This document shows positions 49,683 to 59,107 of a stretch of 64,000 nucleotides of DNA, in pieces. Each line of letters begins with the position of its first letter. Positions within the stretch are counted from its first letter, which is position 1. A program made the translations under genes and the position numbers. Under the pieces are notes generated by a model, which saw only the letters and a list, made by a program, of their open reading frames with translations, made no database searches and was not told the origin of the DNA. The stretch comes from Snodgrassella alvi (lineage in GTDB: Bacteria > Pseudomonadota > Gammaproteobacteria > Burkholderiales > Neisseriaceae), in the NCBI RefSeq assembly GCF_002777855.1, contig NZ_MEIK01000028.1, forward strand, positions 81,735-145,734, read 5' to 3'.

Positions 49683-50588
49683 GGTTAATGAGTAGCAAAA
49701 AATCAAAAAATAAGAGTCTGATTATAACTCATGCGTAGAAGCATGGTTTAAGACGATGCACTTTTATCAGATTGTGAACAGAAACAATTAGCTTTTAAAT
49801 TTTAATAGAATAATATTTAGCCATATGCTTCTTTACTTCGATAAGCTTTTCTAACCAGGACAGTATGCTTTACAAGCCTATGCGCTGAATACAGGCTGGC
49901 CAGAACAATTAAAGCAGCAAGCAAAAAGGTATTTTAGTGTCAAGATATTCATCTGATGCTGACATCAAATAAAATATCAACACAGCCTCAATAAGTTGTT
50001 TTTTATGGCATATGTGCCAGCATTAAGCCGACGTAGCTGGGAAGGAAATTAAGTTTGTGGTTAAAAATAAATTTTGTTGAACATTGTACCGGAAAAGGTG
50101 ACATATTTTGGCTGAGAAGAGGTAGGAGCATATATCTGTGCATGTAGTTTATAGTATGTCGTGATTGCGGGCTCGTTGCTTTCTGGTACTGTTGATAACA
50201 TGTTATTTCTATTTTTTTGTCATTCTATAGATAGTGGCAGAACTAAGTTGAAACCATGTTTATAGTTGTTTTAGTTTAAGAATGGTACAAGCAGTAACTA
50301 AAATAATTTCATTAATGTCTAAAGTATAACAGCTTAAGGTGTGAGCATAAGGAGTAATATTATCCTAATGTATTAATTGGCTTGTGAAGTAGCCATAGTG
50401 CAAATGGCTTAGAATAGATAATTAAAATCTGGAAATAGCTAAAAACAAAAATCTATGTCTGAATCTAAGTATAAATAATTACCCCTGAATAATAGTGATT
50501 TACAGGCATATTCAGGGGAAAGTTTTTAAAGGGTGATTAAATAATGTGTCCGTTTATCTGAGGATAATCAGCGGTAATAATCATGTCT
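49683..50588. other. Long AT-rich gap between valS and the SEC-C remnant
   Basis: About 900 bases without a gene I can support. A short open stretch near 49858-49955 reads YALQAYALNTGWPEQLKQQ, which may be a fragment of an old gene. It has no start and no family match. A terminator-like hairpin at 50482-50518 is listed separately. Confidence 0.4.
50482..50518 (-). terminator. Terminator-like hairpin with CCCCTGAATA arms
   Basis: Perfect 10-base arms CCCCTGAATA / TATTCAGGGG and a 17-base loop. It lies about 70 bases past the SEC-C pseudogene in its direction. The arm resembles those of the dnaN and ffh terminators. Confidence 0.55.
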
Positions 50589-50810
50589 GTTACTGCCATC
50601 GAAAGCAGCCTGTTTTAAGACAACACTTCCTAAAAGCTGCGGCCAGAACCGCACGGGCAACGGTCATTGCGCCCGAGCTTTTCATGCAGAACTTTATCGC
50701 CATGCACAATCCGCACCAGACCACGTTTTACACTGGTTTCAGACGGGTAGCCTTTGCGGCGTTTGCTGGTTGGCTCAAAAAAAGCCTTTATCATTAAATT
50801 TACGCATCAT
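50589..50810 (-). pseudogene. SEC-C motif small metal-binding protein, broken by two frameshifts
   Basis: From an ATG at 50810 with a strong AAGGAGT site, the frame reads [11 protein letters not shown] and then hits TGA at a T7 run (50777-50783). In another frame the sequence goes on as [21 protein letters not shown] and ends in [14 protein letters not shown] with a TAG at a T4 run (50631-50634). In a third frame [14 protein letters not shown] follows and ends at 50589. Joined, these give a 73-residue SEC-C zinc-motif protein (CxC...CC). Both breaks fall in homopolymers, so sequencing error is possible. Confidence 0.65.
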
Positions 50811-50901
50811 TGTACTCCTTATGTTATATTGAAGTAATCAAGACAAATTTAATTGTCATGATTATTTTAGACTAAATGCATAATAATGTACAGTGTCAGA
50901 T

Positions 50902-50933
50902 AAAAAAACTGCCTGAATTAAAATTCAGGCAGT
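50902..50933 (-). terminator. Terminator of ffh
   Basis: Perfect arms ACTGCCTGAATT / AATTCAGGCAGT with a 2-base loop, preceded on the plus strand by A7, which is the U tract for ffh. Confidence 0.92.
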
Positions 50934-50949
50934 GCGTTAGGAGGAGAAA

Positions 50950-52308
50950 TTATTGCGGCATAATACCTTTCATGCCTTTAGCTAGACGCATCAGCTTGCC
51001 CATGCCGCCTTTGGTAAATGATTTCATCATTTTCTGCGATTGTTCAAACTGGCGAAGCATTTTATTTACTTCCTGCACACTGACACCGGAGCCATTGGCA
51101 ATACGGCGTTTGCGGCTGGCCTTAATCAACTGAGGGTTGGCGCGCTCTTTGGCCGTCATCGAATTAATAATGGCCTCCACCCGACCCATAGCTTTTTCAG
51201 CGGTGCCTTCTGGAACCTGCTTGGCCATTTGTCCCATGTCTCCTGGCAGTTTGGACATAATCGATTCAATACCGCCCATTTTGCGCATCTGCTGAATCTG
51301 TGCTTTAAAGTCATTCAGGTCAAAACCTTTGCCTTTGTGCAGCTTTTTTGCCATCTGCTGCGCGGTTTTTTCATCAATGCCTTTCTGCACGTCTTCAATC
51401 AAAGACAGTACATCACCCATCCCCAGAATGCGCGAGGCTAGACGGTCTGGATAAAATGGTTCAAGACCATTGATTTTTTCGCCTACACCGATAAATTTAA
51501 TCGGCTTACCGGTTACATGGCGTACCGACAGCGCCGCACCGCCACGGGCATCACCGTCCATTTTGGTTAACACTACACCAGTCAGGGGTAGGGTATCATT
51601 AAATGCCTGTGCCGTATTTACTGCGTCCTGACCCTGCATGGCATCAACCACAAACAAAGTTTCCACCGGATGAATTGCGGCATGAATTTGTTGGATTTCA
51701 TCCATCATTTTCTGGTCGATAGCCAGCCGGCCGGCGGTATCCACCATCAGCACATCATAAAAATGCTTTTTAGCGTGATCCAATGCATTTAAGGCTATGT
51801 TTACTGGTTGCTCACCTTCGTGTGACGGAAAAAAGTCCACTTCAACCTGCTGAGCCAGTAATTTTAATTGCTCAATCGCAGCCGGTCGGTATACGTCTGC
51901 AGAAACTACCAGCACCTTTTTCTTCTGGTCATTTTTCAGCAAGCGTGCCAGTTTGCCGACAGTAGTGGTTTTACCAGCCCCCTGTAAACCGGCCATCAGA
52001 ATCACTGCCGGAGGCACTGCTGCCAGATTCAGACTACTGTTCTGCGTGCCCATCAGCTCGGTGAGCGCATCATTTACCACACCGATAAATGCTTGTCCGG
52101 GTGTCAGGCTGCCAATGACTTCTTGGCCCACTGCACGTTCTTTTACTGAAGCCATAAATGTTTTTACAACTGGCAGGGCAACATCGGCTTCTAATAATGC
52201 CATGCGTACTTCACGCAAAGCATCTTTGATATTGTCTTCACTCAAACGCGCTTGTCCGCGCAGGGTTTTCGCAATTTTACTAAAGCGATCTGATAGATTA
52301 TCTAACAT
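50950..52308 (-). CDS. ffh: Signal recognition particle protein Ffh
   Basis: 452 residues from the ATG at 52308, which has GGAG 9 bases upstream; the ATG at 52317 would have no spacing from that site. Ffh binds 4.5S RNA and signal sequences and delivers ribosomes to FtsY. G-domain motifs: GLQGAGKTTT (about 105-114), DTAGR (near 188) and TKMDGDARGGAALS (near 245). The Met-rich M domain ends in GKLMRLAKGMKGIMPQ. A terminator follows. Confidence 0.97.
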   Translation of the reverse strand: MLDNLSDRFSKIAKTLRGQARLSEDNIKDALREVRMALLEADVALPVVKTFMASVKERAVGQEVIGSLTPGQAFIGVVNDALTELMGTQNSSLNLAAVPPAVILMAGLQGAGKTTTVGKLARLLKNDQKKKVLVVSADVYRPAAIEQLKLLAQQVEVDFFPSHEGEQPVNIALNALDHAKKHFYDVLMVDTAGRLAIDQKMMDEIQQIHAAIHPVETLFVVDAMQGQDAVNTAQAFNDTLPLTGVVLTKMDGDARGGAALSVRHVTGKPIKFIGVGEKINGLEPFYPDRLASRILGMGDVLSLIEDVQKGIDEKTAQQMAKKLHKGKGFDLNDFKAQIQQMRKMGGIESIMSKLPGDMGQMAKQVPEGTAEKAMGRVEAIINSMTAKERANPQLIKASRKRRIANGSGVSVQEVNKMLRQFEQSQKMMKSFTKGGMGKLMRLAKGMKGIMPQ

Positions 52309-52431
52309 CGGAACCATCTCCGGCTAATTGTAAGCAGCCTGTATCTGTCGGGTGAAAATTGCCAGTTTCTGGTCAATTCACACAGTAAATGGGTAGGATA
52401 AGAAGCAATTTGGTTATAAAATGGCAACCTG

Positions 52432-52468
52432 TTGTGATGCCTGCCCAGTTTCTGAGCAGGCATCACAA
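52432..52468 (+). promoter_or_regulatory. Perfect 13-bp stem-loop between ffh and ypjD
   Basis: TTGTGATGCCTGC (52432-52444) pairs with GCAGGCATCACAA (52456-52468) around an 11-base loop. There is no U tract. It lies in the divergent ffh-ypjD gap, about 65 bases before the ypjD start. It may be a leader structure or a protein-binding dyad. Confidence 0.5.
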
Positions 52469-52532
52469 TAAATAAATGCCTATTTTACACTACGCGCGCC
52501 AAATTTTGGCGCGCTATTGCTGCGGAAAAATC

Positions 52533-53333
52533 ATGAGCTTATTGCTGCTGGTGCTTATTTTTGCCTATGCCGCACTTTCGGTGCTGGCCTGGCGGTGTTG
52601 GCAACGTCATACTGCTGTGCCCTATCCGTTGCGAGGTGAGCAGCTCTTGTTGCTGTCAGTATTGCTGCTGCATACTTTTACAGTGTGGCAGCCAATGTTG
52701 CAGCAACGGGTACTGTTGGTGGGATTTGGTCACGCACTCAATCTGATTACCTGGTTAATGGTGCTGCTGTATTGGGTGGGTAGTTTTCGCTATCGTTTAC
52801 AGGGGTTGCAGCTGGCGCTGTTTCCCTGTTCGGCAGCGGTGCTGCTGTTGGCTTGGCTGCTGCCTGGTCAGCCTACCGCTTATCCCATGCATAATAGCGC
52901 ATTCATGATACATGTTTTGTCGGCATTGTTGGCGTATGCCCTATTTGGCATCACCACATTGCTGGCGGTGCTGATGCTGGTTCGTAACCATTATCTGCAT
53001 CGACGCAAAACAGTACCTCAGCAATCTTTTCTGCCGCCATTGCTGTCCATTGAGAAATTAATGTTTCAGGGTCTGCAAGCAGGATTTGTGCTGCTGACTA
53101 TTGCGGCAGTTAGTGGCACTGTGTTTTCCGAGGCCGTGTTTGGCGAGCCGGCACGCTTAACCCATAAAACGGTGTTTGGCGTGCTGTCGTGGCTAATCTA
53201 TTTGGTTATCCTGCTCCGACACCATACACAGGCGTGGCGCGGAAAAAAAGTGGCATGGTGGGTCATTGTGTCATTTGTCAGCCTAATGCTGGCTTATTTT
53301 GGCAGCAAGTTTGTGCTGGAAATTTTGTTTTAG
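52533..53333 (+). CDS. YpjD/CcsA-like inner membrane protein (cytochrome c assembly family)
   Basis: 266 residues from the ATG at 52533 behind GGAA; an earlier in-frame ATG at 52476 has no site. It has about eight membrane segments with the tryptophan-rich and histidine-containing layout of the CcsA/CcmF family (SAFMIHVLSALLAYALFG near 130-147, LTHKTVFGVLSWLIYLVILLRH near 205-226). These proteins handle heme in cytochrome c assembly, but the YpjD branch has no proven role. Confidence 0.83.
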   Translation: MSLLLLVLIFAYAALSVLAWRCWQRHTAVPYPLRGEQLLLLSVLLLHTFTVWQPMLQQRVLLVGFGHALNLITWLMVLLYWVGSFRYRLQGLQLALFPCSAAVLLLAWLLPGQPTAYPMHNSAFMIHVLSALLAYALFGITTLLAVLMLVRNHYLHRRKTVPQQSFLPPLLSIEKLMFQGLQAGFVLLTIAAVSGTVFSEAVFGEPARLTHKTVFGVLSWLIYLVILLRHHTQAWRGKKVAWWVIVSFVSLMLAYFGSKFVLEILF

Positions 53334-53384
53334 TCTTTTTGTTTTAACTAGTAACACCCTGATTTGTAACCATAGGATATTTGA

Positions 53385-54770
53385 ATGAGTGACTTACAAT
53401 CGTCAGTTGACAGCCATAAGAAGAGCGCAGCTGAACAACGTTTAGCCACACCTGAAGGACGACGGGAATTTATTAAGGCAACACTTTCCTGCTGGCTTGG
53501 TACCACCATGGAATATGTGGATTTTGCTTTATACGGCCTCGCCGCAGGCCTAGTATTTGGAGATGTGTTTTTCCCTGAATTAACCCAGACAATTGCTTTG
53601 CTTTCAAGTTTTGCCACTTATTCAGTAGGCTTTATTGCACGCCCAATTGGTGCCGTTTTCTTTGGGCGCATGGGTGACCGCAAAGGAAGAAAATTTGTAC
53701 TGGTCACTACCATCGCTCTGATGGGTATTTCCACCACTCTGATTGGTTTTATTCCCAGCTATGCCACTATCGGCCTATGGGCACCTCTGATGCTGGTGAT
53801 ATTGCGTTTTGTGCAAGGCTTTGGCGCCGGTGCCGAGCTTTCTGGTGCTACAGTTATGCTCGGAGAATATGCTCCACCCAGACACCGCGGCCTGATTGCG
53901 TCTATTATTGGCATTGGTTCCAACAGTGGCACATTGGTGGCGTCTGCGGTATGGTTATTGGTGTTAATGCTTGATCCAGAAGATGTGAATAGCTGGGGCT
54001 GGCGTATTCCGTTTATTCTCAGTGCCTTGATTGCGGTTGCTGCCACACTTATCCGCCGCCATGTACGCGAAACACCCGTATTTGAGCAGGAACAGAACGA
54101 ATCAAAACAATCTGATTCACAAACTACTAATGCCAAACCGGCACCAGCTGCCAAAACTTCATTCCTGGCACGTAATAAAGCATTTTTTGTGATGCTGGGC
54201 TTGCGAATCGGCGAAAATGGCCCATCTTACCTCGCGCAAGGATTCGTAATCGGCTATGTAGTTAAAATACTGCATGTCAATAAAACTGTGGCTACCACTG
54301 CGGTATTTGTTGCCTCATTGCTAGGATTCTTTGTGATTCCTTTTGCTGGTTGGTTGTCTGACCGCTACGGACGCCGTATCGTTTATCGCTGGTTCTGCTT
54401 TCTGCTGATGCTGTATGCCGTGCCAGCTTATATGTTTTTGGAAACGCGGGACCCTTTTATCGTAGCTAGCATTATTGTTGTAGGTATGTGTCTGGCTTCA
54501 TTGGGTATTTTTGGTGTGCAGGCAGCCTATGGCGTAGAATTGTTTGGCGTGCGCAACCGCTATTCCAAAATGGCATTAGCCAAAGAACTGGGTGGCATTC
54601 TATCTGGCGGTACCGCAGCATTAGTTGCTTCAGCCTTATTTGATCATTATAAAACTTGGTGGCCGATTGCCATATACTTTGTTTTAATGGCTGGTATTGG
54701 CTTTATCACTACATTCTTCGCTCCTGAAACTCGTGGTCGCGATCTGAATGCAGTGGAAGACGCCATTTAG
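53385..54770 (+). CDS. MFS transporter of the metabolite:H+ symporter (MHS) family
   Basis: 461 residues with about 12 membrane segments. The MHS-type start WLGTTMEYVDFALYGLAAGLVFG (about 38-60), the loop motif GRMGDRKGRK (about 95-104) and its repeat SDRYGRRIVYRW (about 325-336) are all visible. It could carry an organic acid or nucleoside-derived solute. It lies 80 bases upstream of a nucleoside hydrolase gene. The two may work together, but the substrate is not shown. Confidence 0.87.
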   Translation: MSDLQSSVDSHKKSAAEQRLATPEGRREFIKATLSCWLGTTMEYVDFALYGLAAGLVFGDVFFPELTQTIALLSSFATYSVGFIARPIGAVFFGRMGDRKGRKFVLVTTIALMGISTTLIGFIPSYATIGLWAPLMLVILRFVQGFGAGAELSGATVMLGEYAPPRHRGLIASIIGIGSNSGTLVASAVWLLVLMLDPEDVNSWGWRIPFILSALIAVAATLIRRHVRETPVFEQEQNESKQSDSQTTNAKPAPAAKTSFLARNKAFFVMLGLRIGENGPSYLAQGFVIGYVVKILHVNKTVATTAVFVASLLGFFVIPFAGWLSDRYGRRIVYRWFCFLLMLYAVPAYMFLETRDPFIVASIIVVGMCLASLGIFGVQAAYGVELFGVRNRYSKMALAKELGGILSGGTAALVASALFDHYKTWWPIAIYFVLMAGIGFITTFFAPETRGRDLNAVEDAI

Positions 54771-54799
54771 AGCTTATACAATCTGATTGAAACATCTAT

Positions 54800-54826
54800 A
54801 ACGGAGTCAGAGCTACTGACTCCGTT
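54800..54826 (+). terminator. Hairpin between the MHS transporter and nucleoside hydrolase genes
   Basis: Perfect 11-base arms AACGGAGTCAG / CTGACTCCGTT with a 5-base loop. There is no U tract. It sits 24 bases before the hydrolase start and may limit readthrough. Confidence 0.5.
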
Positions 54827-54850
54827 GCAATTGAGGCATAGGTAATCCTT

Positions 54851-55843
54851 ATGAAGCGCATCGTGATTGACTGTGATCCGGGTAATGGCATTGCAGGCGC
54901 AAATGTAGATGATGGTTTGGCATTGGCACTGGCACTGGCTGCAGACTCAATCAAACTCGAACTCATTACCATCGTAGCCGGTAATACTCCGCGCGACACC
55001 GGCTATCAGGTCGCTCGCCAACTGATGCGGGAACTAAATCAGAGTATTCCTGTCGTTAAAGGTGCCGCACAGGCACTGATAGAGCCTGCTGCTCCTTGGC
55101 GCGAACAGCTGGATAATAACGTACGCAAACAAGGTCTGCTGTCACTGTGGGACAGTTTACCTCCGGTACTGCCACTCAATGATAACAGTGCACCGCATGC
55201 AGCACAGGCGATTGGTGAGCTTGTGTGCAGCAATCCCGGCGAAATTACTGTGGTGGCAATCGGTCCGTTAACCAATATCGCTCACACAATTCAGCTTTAT
55301 CCCGATTTCGCCCGTTCTGTGGCCGAAATTGTTATTATGGGTGGTGTTTTTAAAGTAGAAGGCTATTTGAAAGATACCAATTTTGCCGTTGATCCTGAAG
55401 CTGCCAAAATTGTAATTGAAAGTGGAGCCAATATCACCCTAGCACCACTGGATGCCACCACACAGACTATGCTCACACATCAGGATCTGGATAGGCTAGA
55501 AAAATTTGCTAATCCGCTTACTGACTTTATCGTCCGCACCTCACGTCCGTGGATGGACTATTCCATTCAAACTCGCCATCTGGCTGGTTGCTGGATTCAC
55601 GACGTATTATGCGTTGCTAAACTGATAGACAGTAATGTTGCTACCTCGTCACCTTATATTGTAGATGTATCCACCACCCGCGACTGTACCCGTGCCAGCA
55701 GCCGGCGCTGGAAAGAAGGCACACTGCGGCTTACTGTAGGCATGCCTGAAGTGAAACATAGTCCAATCAATGTAATGGAACACGTCGATAACCAGCGTCT
55801 ACTGGAGATAATTTTCAACGCATTGGGTCAGTTCCGCTGCTGA
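54851..55843 (+). CDS. Nucleoside hydrolase (IunH family)
   Basis: 330 residues. The calcium-site motif is DCDPGNGIAGANVDDGLAL; six or seven residues are inserted between the DPG and DD parts of the usual DTDPGxDD signature. Further family segments are VVAIGPLTNIA, IVIMGGVF and NFAVDPEAAKIV. The enzyme cleaves the N-glycosidic bond of ribonucleosides. It lies between a transporter and an RpiR regulator. Confidence 0.9.
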   Translation: MKRIVIDCDPGNGIAGANVDDGLALALALAADSIKLELITIVAGNTPRDTGYQVARQLMRELNQSIPVVKGAAQALIEPAAPWREQLDNNVRKQGLLSLWDSLPPVLPLNDNSAPHAAQAIGELVCSNPGEITVVAIGPLTNIAHTIQLYPDFARSVAEIVIMGGVFKVEGYLKDTNFAVDPEAAKIVIESGANITLAPLDATTQTMLTHQDLDRLEKFANPLTDFIVRTSRPWMDYSIQTRHLAGCWIHDVLCVAKLIDSNVATSSPYIVDVSTTRDCTRASSRRWKEGTLRLTVGMPEVKHSPINVMEHVDNQRLLEIIFNALGQFRC

Positions 55844-56050
55844 AAAGCAAAGACAAGCCATACCAGTAGCTTAAAATTTTCATAAAGTCATTAATCACAA
55901 TAAAACGGTTCTAATTAACCTGCCGTTGCCAGAACGCTAAATTGCAGTACAGATATTGCAATTGTTTAAGCGTATCGTTAGGATAAACGCGTAATACAAG
56001 AGAAATCAGCAGGTATTTATTGTGAACGTAATCATTACACATTATTCTTT

Positions 56051-56078
56051 TCCTGTTTTGTTGCGACACAAAACAGGA
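56051..56078 (+). promoter_or_regulatory. Inverted repeat that can hide the RpiR gene's ribosome binding site
   Basis: TCCTGTTTTGT (56051-56061) pairs perfectly with ACAAAACAGGA (56068-56078) around a 6-base loop. The AGGAGA ribosome binding site of the regulator is at 56075-56080, so the 3' arm covers it. The dyad could also be the regulator's DNA-binding site. Confidence 0.55.
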
Positions 56079-56085
56079 GAGTAGT

Positions 56086-56925
56086 ATGTTAACCAAAATC
56101 AGCCAGAAGCTACCCGAGTTATCAGCGGCTGAAAAACGCGTAGCCGAATGCGTACTGGCACAAACCAAATGGTTTGTGCATGCAGCCGTGGCTAATATTG
56201 CTAAAGAAGCACGTGTCAGCCAGCCTACCGTCATCCGTTTTTGCCGCAGCATGGGTTACAGCGGTCTACCCGAATTCAAGCTTAATCTCTCTGCTAGCAT
56301 TGGCCACGAAGGCATGCCTTATGTGCATGAAGAACTCAACAGCACTGATTCCATGCAGGATGTGCTGAACAAAGTCATTGCCAATACGGCCGCTACTGTA
56401 CTCGGTAGCCGCAAATCTCTGAACGCTTCCGAACTGGATACTGCTGTCAGAATGATGGCTACAGCACGGCGCATCGAATTTTATGGTGCTGGCAATTCCG
56501 GTATCGTGGCTATGGATGCACAGCACAAATTGTTTCGCTTTGGTCTTTCCACCGTGGCGTATACCGACAGTCATGTACAACTGATGGCAGCAGCTGTATT
56601 GTCACCGCAGGATGTGCTGGTGGTGATTTCCCATTCCGGTTCTTCACGTGATTTATTAGACGCCATTAAAATTGCCAAAGGCAATGGTGCCCGAATTATC
56701 GGCCTTACCCGTGCCGGTTCACCGGTAGCGCAGGTCTGCGACTGCGTTATAAGCGTGGTTACTCCTGAAGACAGTGAAAAGTACACTCCCATGATTTCAC
56801 GTCTGTTGCAGCTGATGGTTATCGACATGCTTACCATCGGGTTGGCATTACATCTGGGTGAGAACGTTAGTGAAATGCTGGCTAAAACCAAAGCCGGTGT
56901 TAAGCTGAAATTTCTGCAACACTGA
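56086..56925 (+). CDS. MurR/RpiR-family transcriptional regulator
   Basis: 279 residues. The N-terminal HTH domain (about 1-77) has VANIAKEARVSQPTVIRFCRSMGY. The C-terminal SIS domain (about 125-260) has FYGAGNSGIVAMDAQHKLFRFG and VVISHSGSSRDLLDAI, which bind a phosphosugar. HexR and MurR are relatives. Its place after a nucleoside hydrolase suggests control of ribose or nucleoside use. Confidence 0.9.
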   Translation: MLTKISQKLPELSAAEKRVAECVLAQTKWFVHAAVANIAKEARVSQPTVIRFCRSMGYSGLPEFKLNLSASIGHEGMPYVHEELNSTDSMQDVLNKVIANTAATVLGSRKSLNASELDTAVRMMATARRIEFYGAGNSGIVAMDAQHKLFRFGLSTVAYTDSHVQLMAAAVLSPQDVLVVISHSGSSRDLLDAIKIAKGNGARIIGLTRAGSPVAQVCDCVISVVTPEDSEKYTPMISRLLQLMVIDMLTIGLALHLGENVSEMLAKTKAGVKLKFLQH

Positions 56926-57128
56926 TGACAATAGTGACATAAGTACCCGTCTGATTTATCTGAAGCATTACAACAATTAACCGAATTGAAGCAGCTTCAG
57001 GTATGATTCAACCTCAAAATCTTTGGTAATCCTGCTATTCAAATCGAAACTAAACTGGCTGCACGATAAAGCCACTTGGATTATAGCCGGATTAAAAACT
57101 TAAATTGTTCGCCATGGAATAAGCGCAA

Positions 57129-57590
57129 GTGAGTAATAAAACCCGACAAATCAAACGTCAAGCCGAACAACAATCTGCCAAAAAAAACACTACTGCAACA
57201 GCCGCTGAGCAAAAACGAGGTTCTGCTGTATTGGTAGGCATAGTGGGCGCCTGTCTACTGGCAGGTGGTCTTTATATTGGCGGCTGGTTTAATCTGGTAA
57301 CACCGGCACAAATTCAGCGGTGCGAAACTGAAGTGAAACAAACTTATCCACAGTTAGCTGACCAGCAGGCTTTGCTGCCCAAATGTAATAACCGCCATAT
57401 GATTGAAGGTATGAGTAGTCCAGCTAGCCAGAAACTGAGTGCCAAACAAGTATTAGACAGTCTGGACGTGGGCAAAACGGTTGATCTGGTTTCTATGTTT
57501 ATCGGAGGCGCGCTGATTGGAGCAGCCATCGCCGCTTTTGCTGCCAGCTACCGTATTTTTCAGCGCAAGCGTGGCAAAAGCGTGGACTGA
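57129..57590 (+). CDS. Two-helix membrane protein, unknown function
   Basis: 153 residues, probably from a GTG. A basic N terminus is followed by a membrane segment (about 32-52, VLVGIVGACLLAGGLYIGGW), a polar domain with two cysteines (QIQRCETEV, LLPKCNNRH) and a second membrane segment (about 120-141, VSMFIGGALIGAAIAAFAASY). The tail is basic. No family is recognised. Confidence 0.6.
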   Translation: MSNKTRQIKRQAEQQSAKKNTTATAAEQKRGSAVLVGIVGACLLAGGLYIGGWFNLVTPAQIQRCETEVKQTYPQLADQQALLPKCNNRHMIEGMSSPASQKLSAKQVLDSLDVGKTVDLVSMFIGGALIGAAIAAFAASYRIFQRKRGKSVD

Positions 57591-57688
57591 TACAATTGTA
57601 ATTTCTATCAACCCAGCATATTAATGAAAGATGGACTAATAAATACTGTATTATTAACCATTATTAACCAATGATATTAAATACAGAC

Positions 57689-58348
57689 ATGAGTAAAAAA
57701 CTTATCCAAACATGGTTTACCGCTGTTGTTTTCCTGTTGCTCAGCCTGAATGCCTATGCACAGAAACCTTTTCATCTGCAAAACGGCGACCTGATATTTA
57801 TAGAAGAATGCGATGGTGGTATGAACAGCGCCATCAAAGCGGCTACCAGTGGGCTTGATGGCTATAACTTTACCCATGTTGGCATCGTCTGGCAGAAAAA
57901 AAACGGTCAGACTAGCATCATTGAGGCCACTCCGCCTAAAGTCAGAATTACACCAGTGCAAACCTATTTGCATCCGAAAAATCAACAATGTGTACCGCGT
58001 GCTGTGGTTGGCCGTCTTAAAGCCCAATATCAGCCTTTGATACCAGCTGCCATTACATCGGCCAGACAAAAAGTGGGTAAACCATACGATAATGCCTTTA
58101 ATATTCACAACGACCAATATTACTGCTCCGAATTAATCTACCAGATTTTCAAAGAAGCCAATCATGGTAAAGAAGTATTTCCATTGCGCGCCATGACCTT
58201 CAAATCTAAGGAAACCGGCGAATTTCCAGTTTACTGGGTAGAGCATTTCAAAAAGATGGGCATTCCGATTCCTGAAGGAGAACAAGGAAACAACCCCGGA
58301 GATATGTCGCGTTCAGATTTAATTGATATAGTGCATTTTTATCAGTAA
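57689..58348 (+). CDS. YiiX-like exported permuted papain-type hydrolase
   Basis: 219 residues from the ATG at 57689, which gives a clean signal peptide (about 25 residues, ending NAYAQ). YiiX/YebB proteins belong to the NlpC/P60-related permuted family. The catalytic residues are visible as His in FTHVGIVW (near residue 66) and Cys in YYCSELIYQIF (near 151). They are thought to cleave amide or ester bonds in the cell envelope. It is followed by a hairpin. Confidence 0.8.
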   Translation: MSKKLIQTWFTAVVFLLLSLNAYAQKPFHLQNGDLIFIEECDGGMNSAIKAATSGLDGYNFTHVGIVWQKKNGQTSIIEATPPKVRITPVQTYLHPKNQQCVPRAVVGRLKAQYQPLIPAAITSARQKVGKPYDNAFNIHNDQYYCSELIYQIFKEANHGKEVFPLRAMTFKSKETGEFPVYWVEHFKKMGIPIPEGEQGNNPGDMSRSDLIDIVHFYQ

Positions 58349-58361
58349 TTAACGTATAAAA

Positions 58362-58409
58362 CAGGACTTCTTTATTCTGTCTATCTGGTAGACTGGATAA
58401 AAAGTCCTG
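58362..58409 (+). terminator. Hairpin past the YiiX-like gene
   Basis: Arms CAGGACTT / AAGTCCTG enclose an inner GTCTA / TAGAC stem. There is no U tract. Confidence 0.5.
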
Positions 58410-59107
58410 ATATAAAATCAGCTATTTATATTGTAATCATTAACTCACTGTATTCTATTTAGTCCGTTTAAATAAAACACAGCTCTTGCTTTTAAAAAAT
58501 CCAGTAGAGAAAAAATGTAATCTCTCTAATCAATCTAAGAGAGATTTGTTTTCCAATTGCTGAAAATAATTATTAATTTATATGATATTGTCTCGGATTT
58601 TCCGATATCAGATAATCGATAAAGTGGAAATAAATTCTGCAACAGTCTCTTAGGCTAAATAACGGCTAAAACTTGCCAAATTGAAGCAATGGGTATTAGT
58701 TTTGAATGAAGGCAAATCGAAAGCTAAATCATAGTTTAATATCAGTATCATTACTGACTTGGTGCTAAATATTTTGTTTTGACCCAAATAATAAAAATAG
58801 TTAATTAGTCATTCAAAAAATAAACTAAAAATTATTCGTCGCATGAGCAAGAAGCTTGGGCTAACCTAATACCTGTTTCACCGGCATGGCAGCGCTGTTG
58901 AGACTCAATCAATTCAAGCTATTTTTTATTATTTCACTGTTGTATCTACTTAGATTATTATTGAATAAGCTTACATTTATCAATTATAATGTTGCTTTCA
59001 TTATTATCTGTAAAGATATGCCATTTACTGTTCTGAAATCGGTTTTTGGCGTGAATAAAAATTTATTCTGGCTCTAATTTATTGTGTTAAATCGGAATTT
59101 TTGATAA
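58410..59107. other. AT-rich gap with no supported gene
   Basis: About 700 bases. A 63-codon frame at 58886-59077 has a hydrophobic stretch but no site and no known family. I found no RNA gene. It holds the azlC upstream region. Confidence 0.5.

Noticed and set aside
58886..59077. 63-codon hydrophobic reading frame
   Set aside because: No ribosome binding site, no known family, and it lies in AT-rich DNA where such frames arise by chance.
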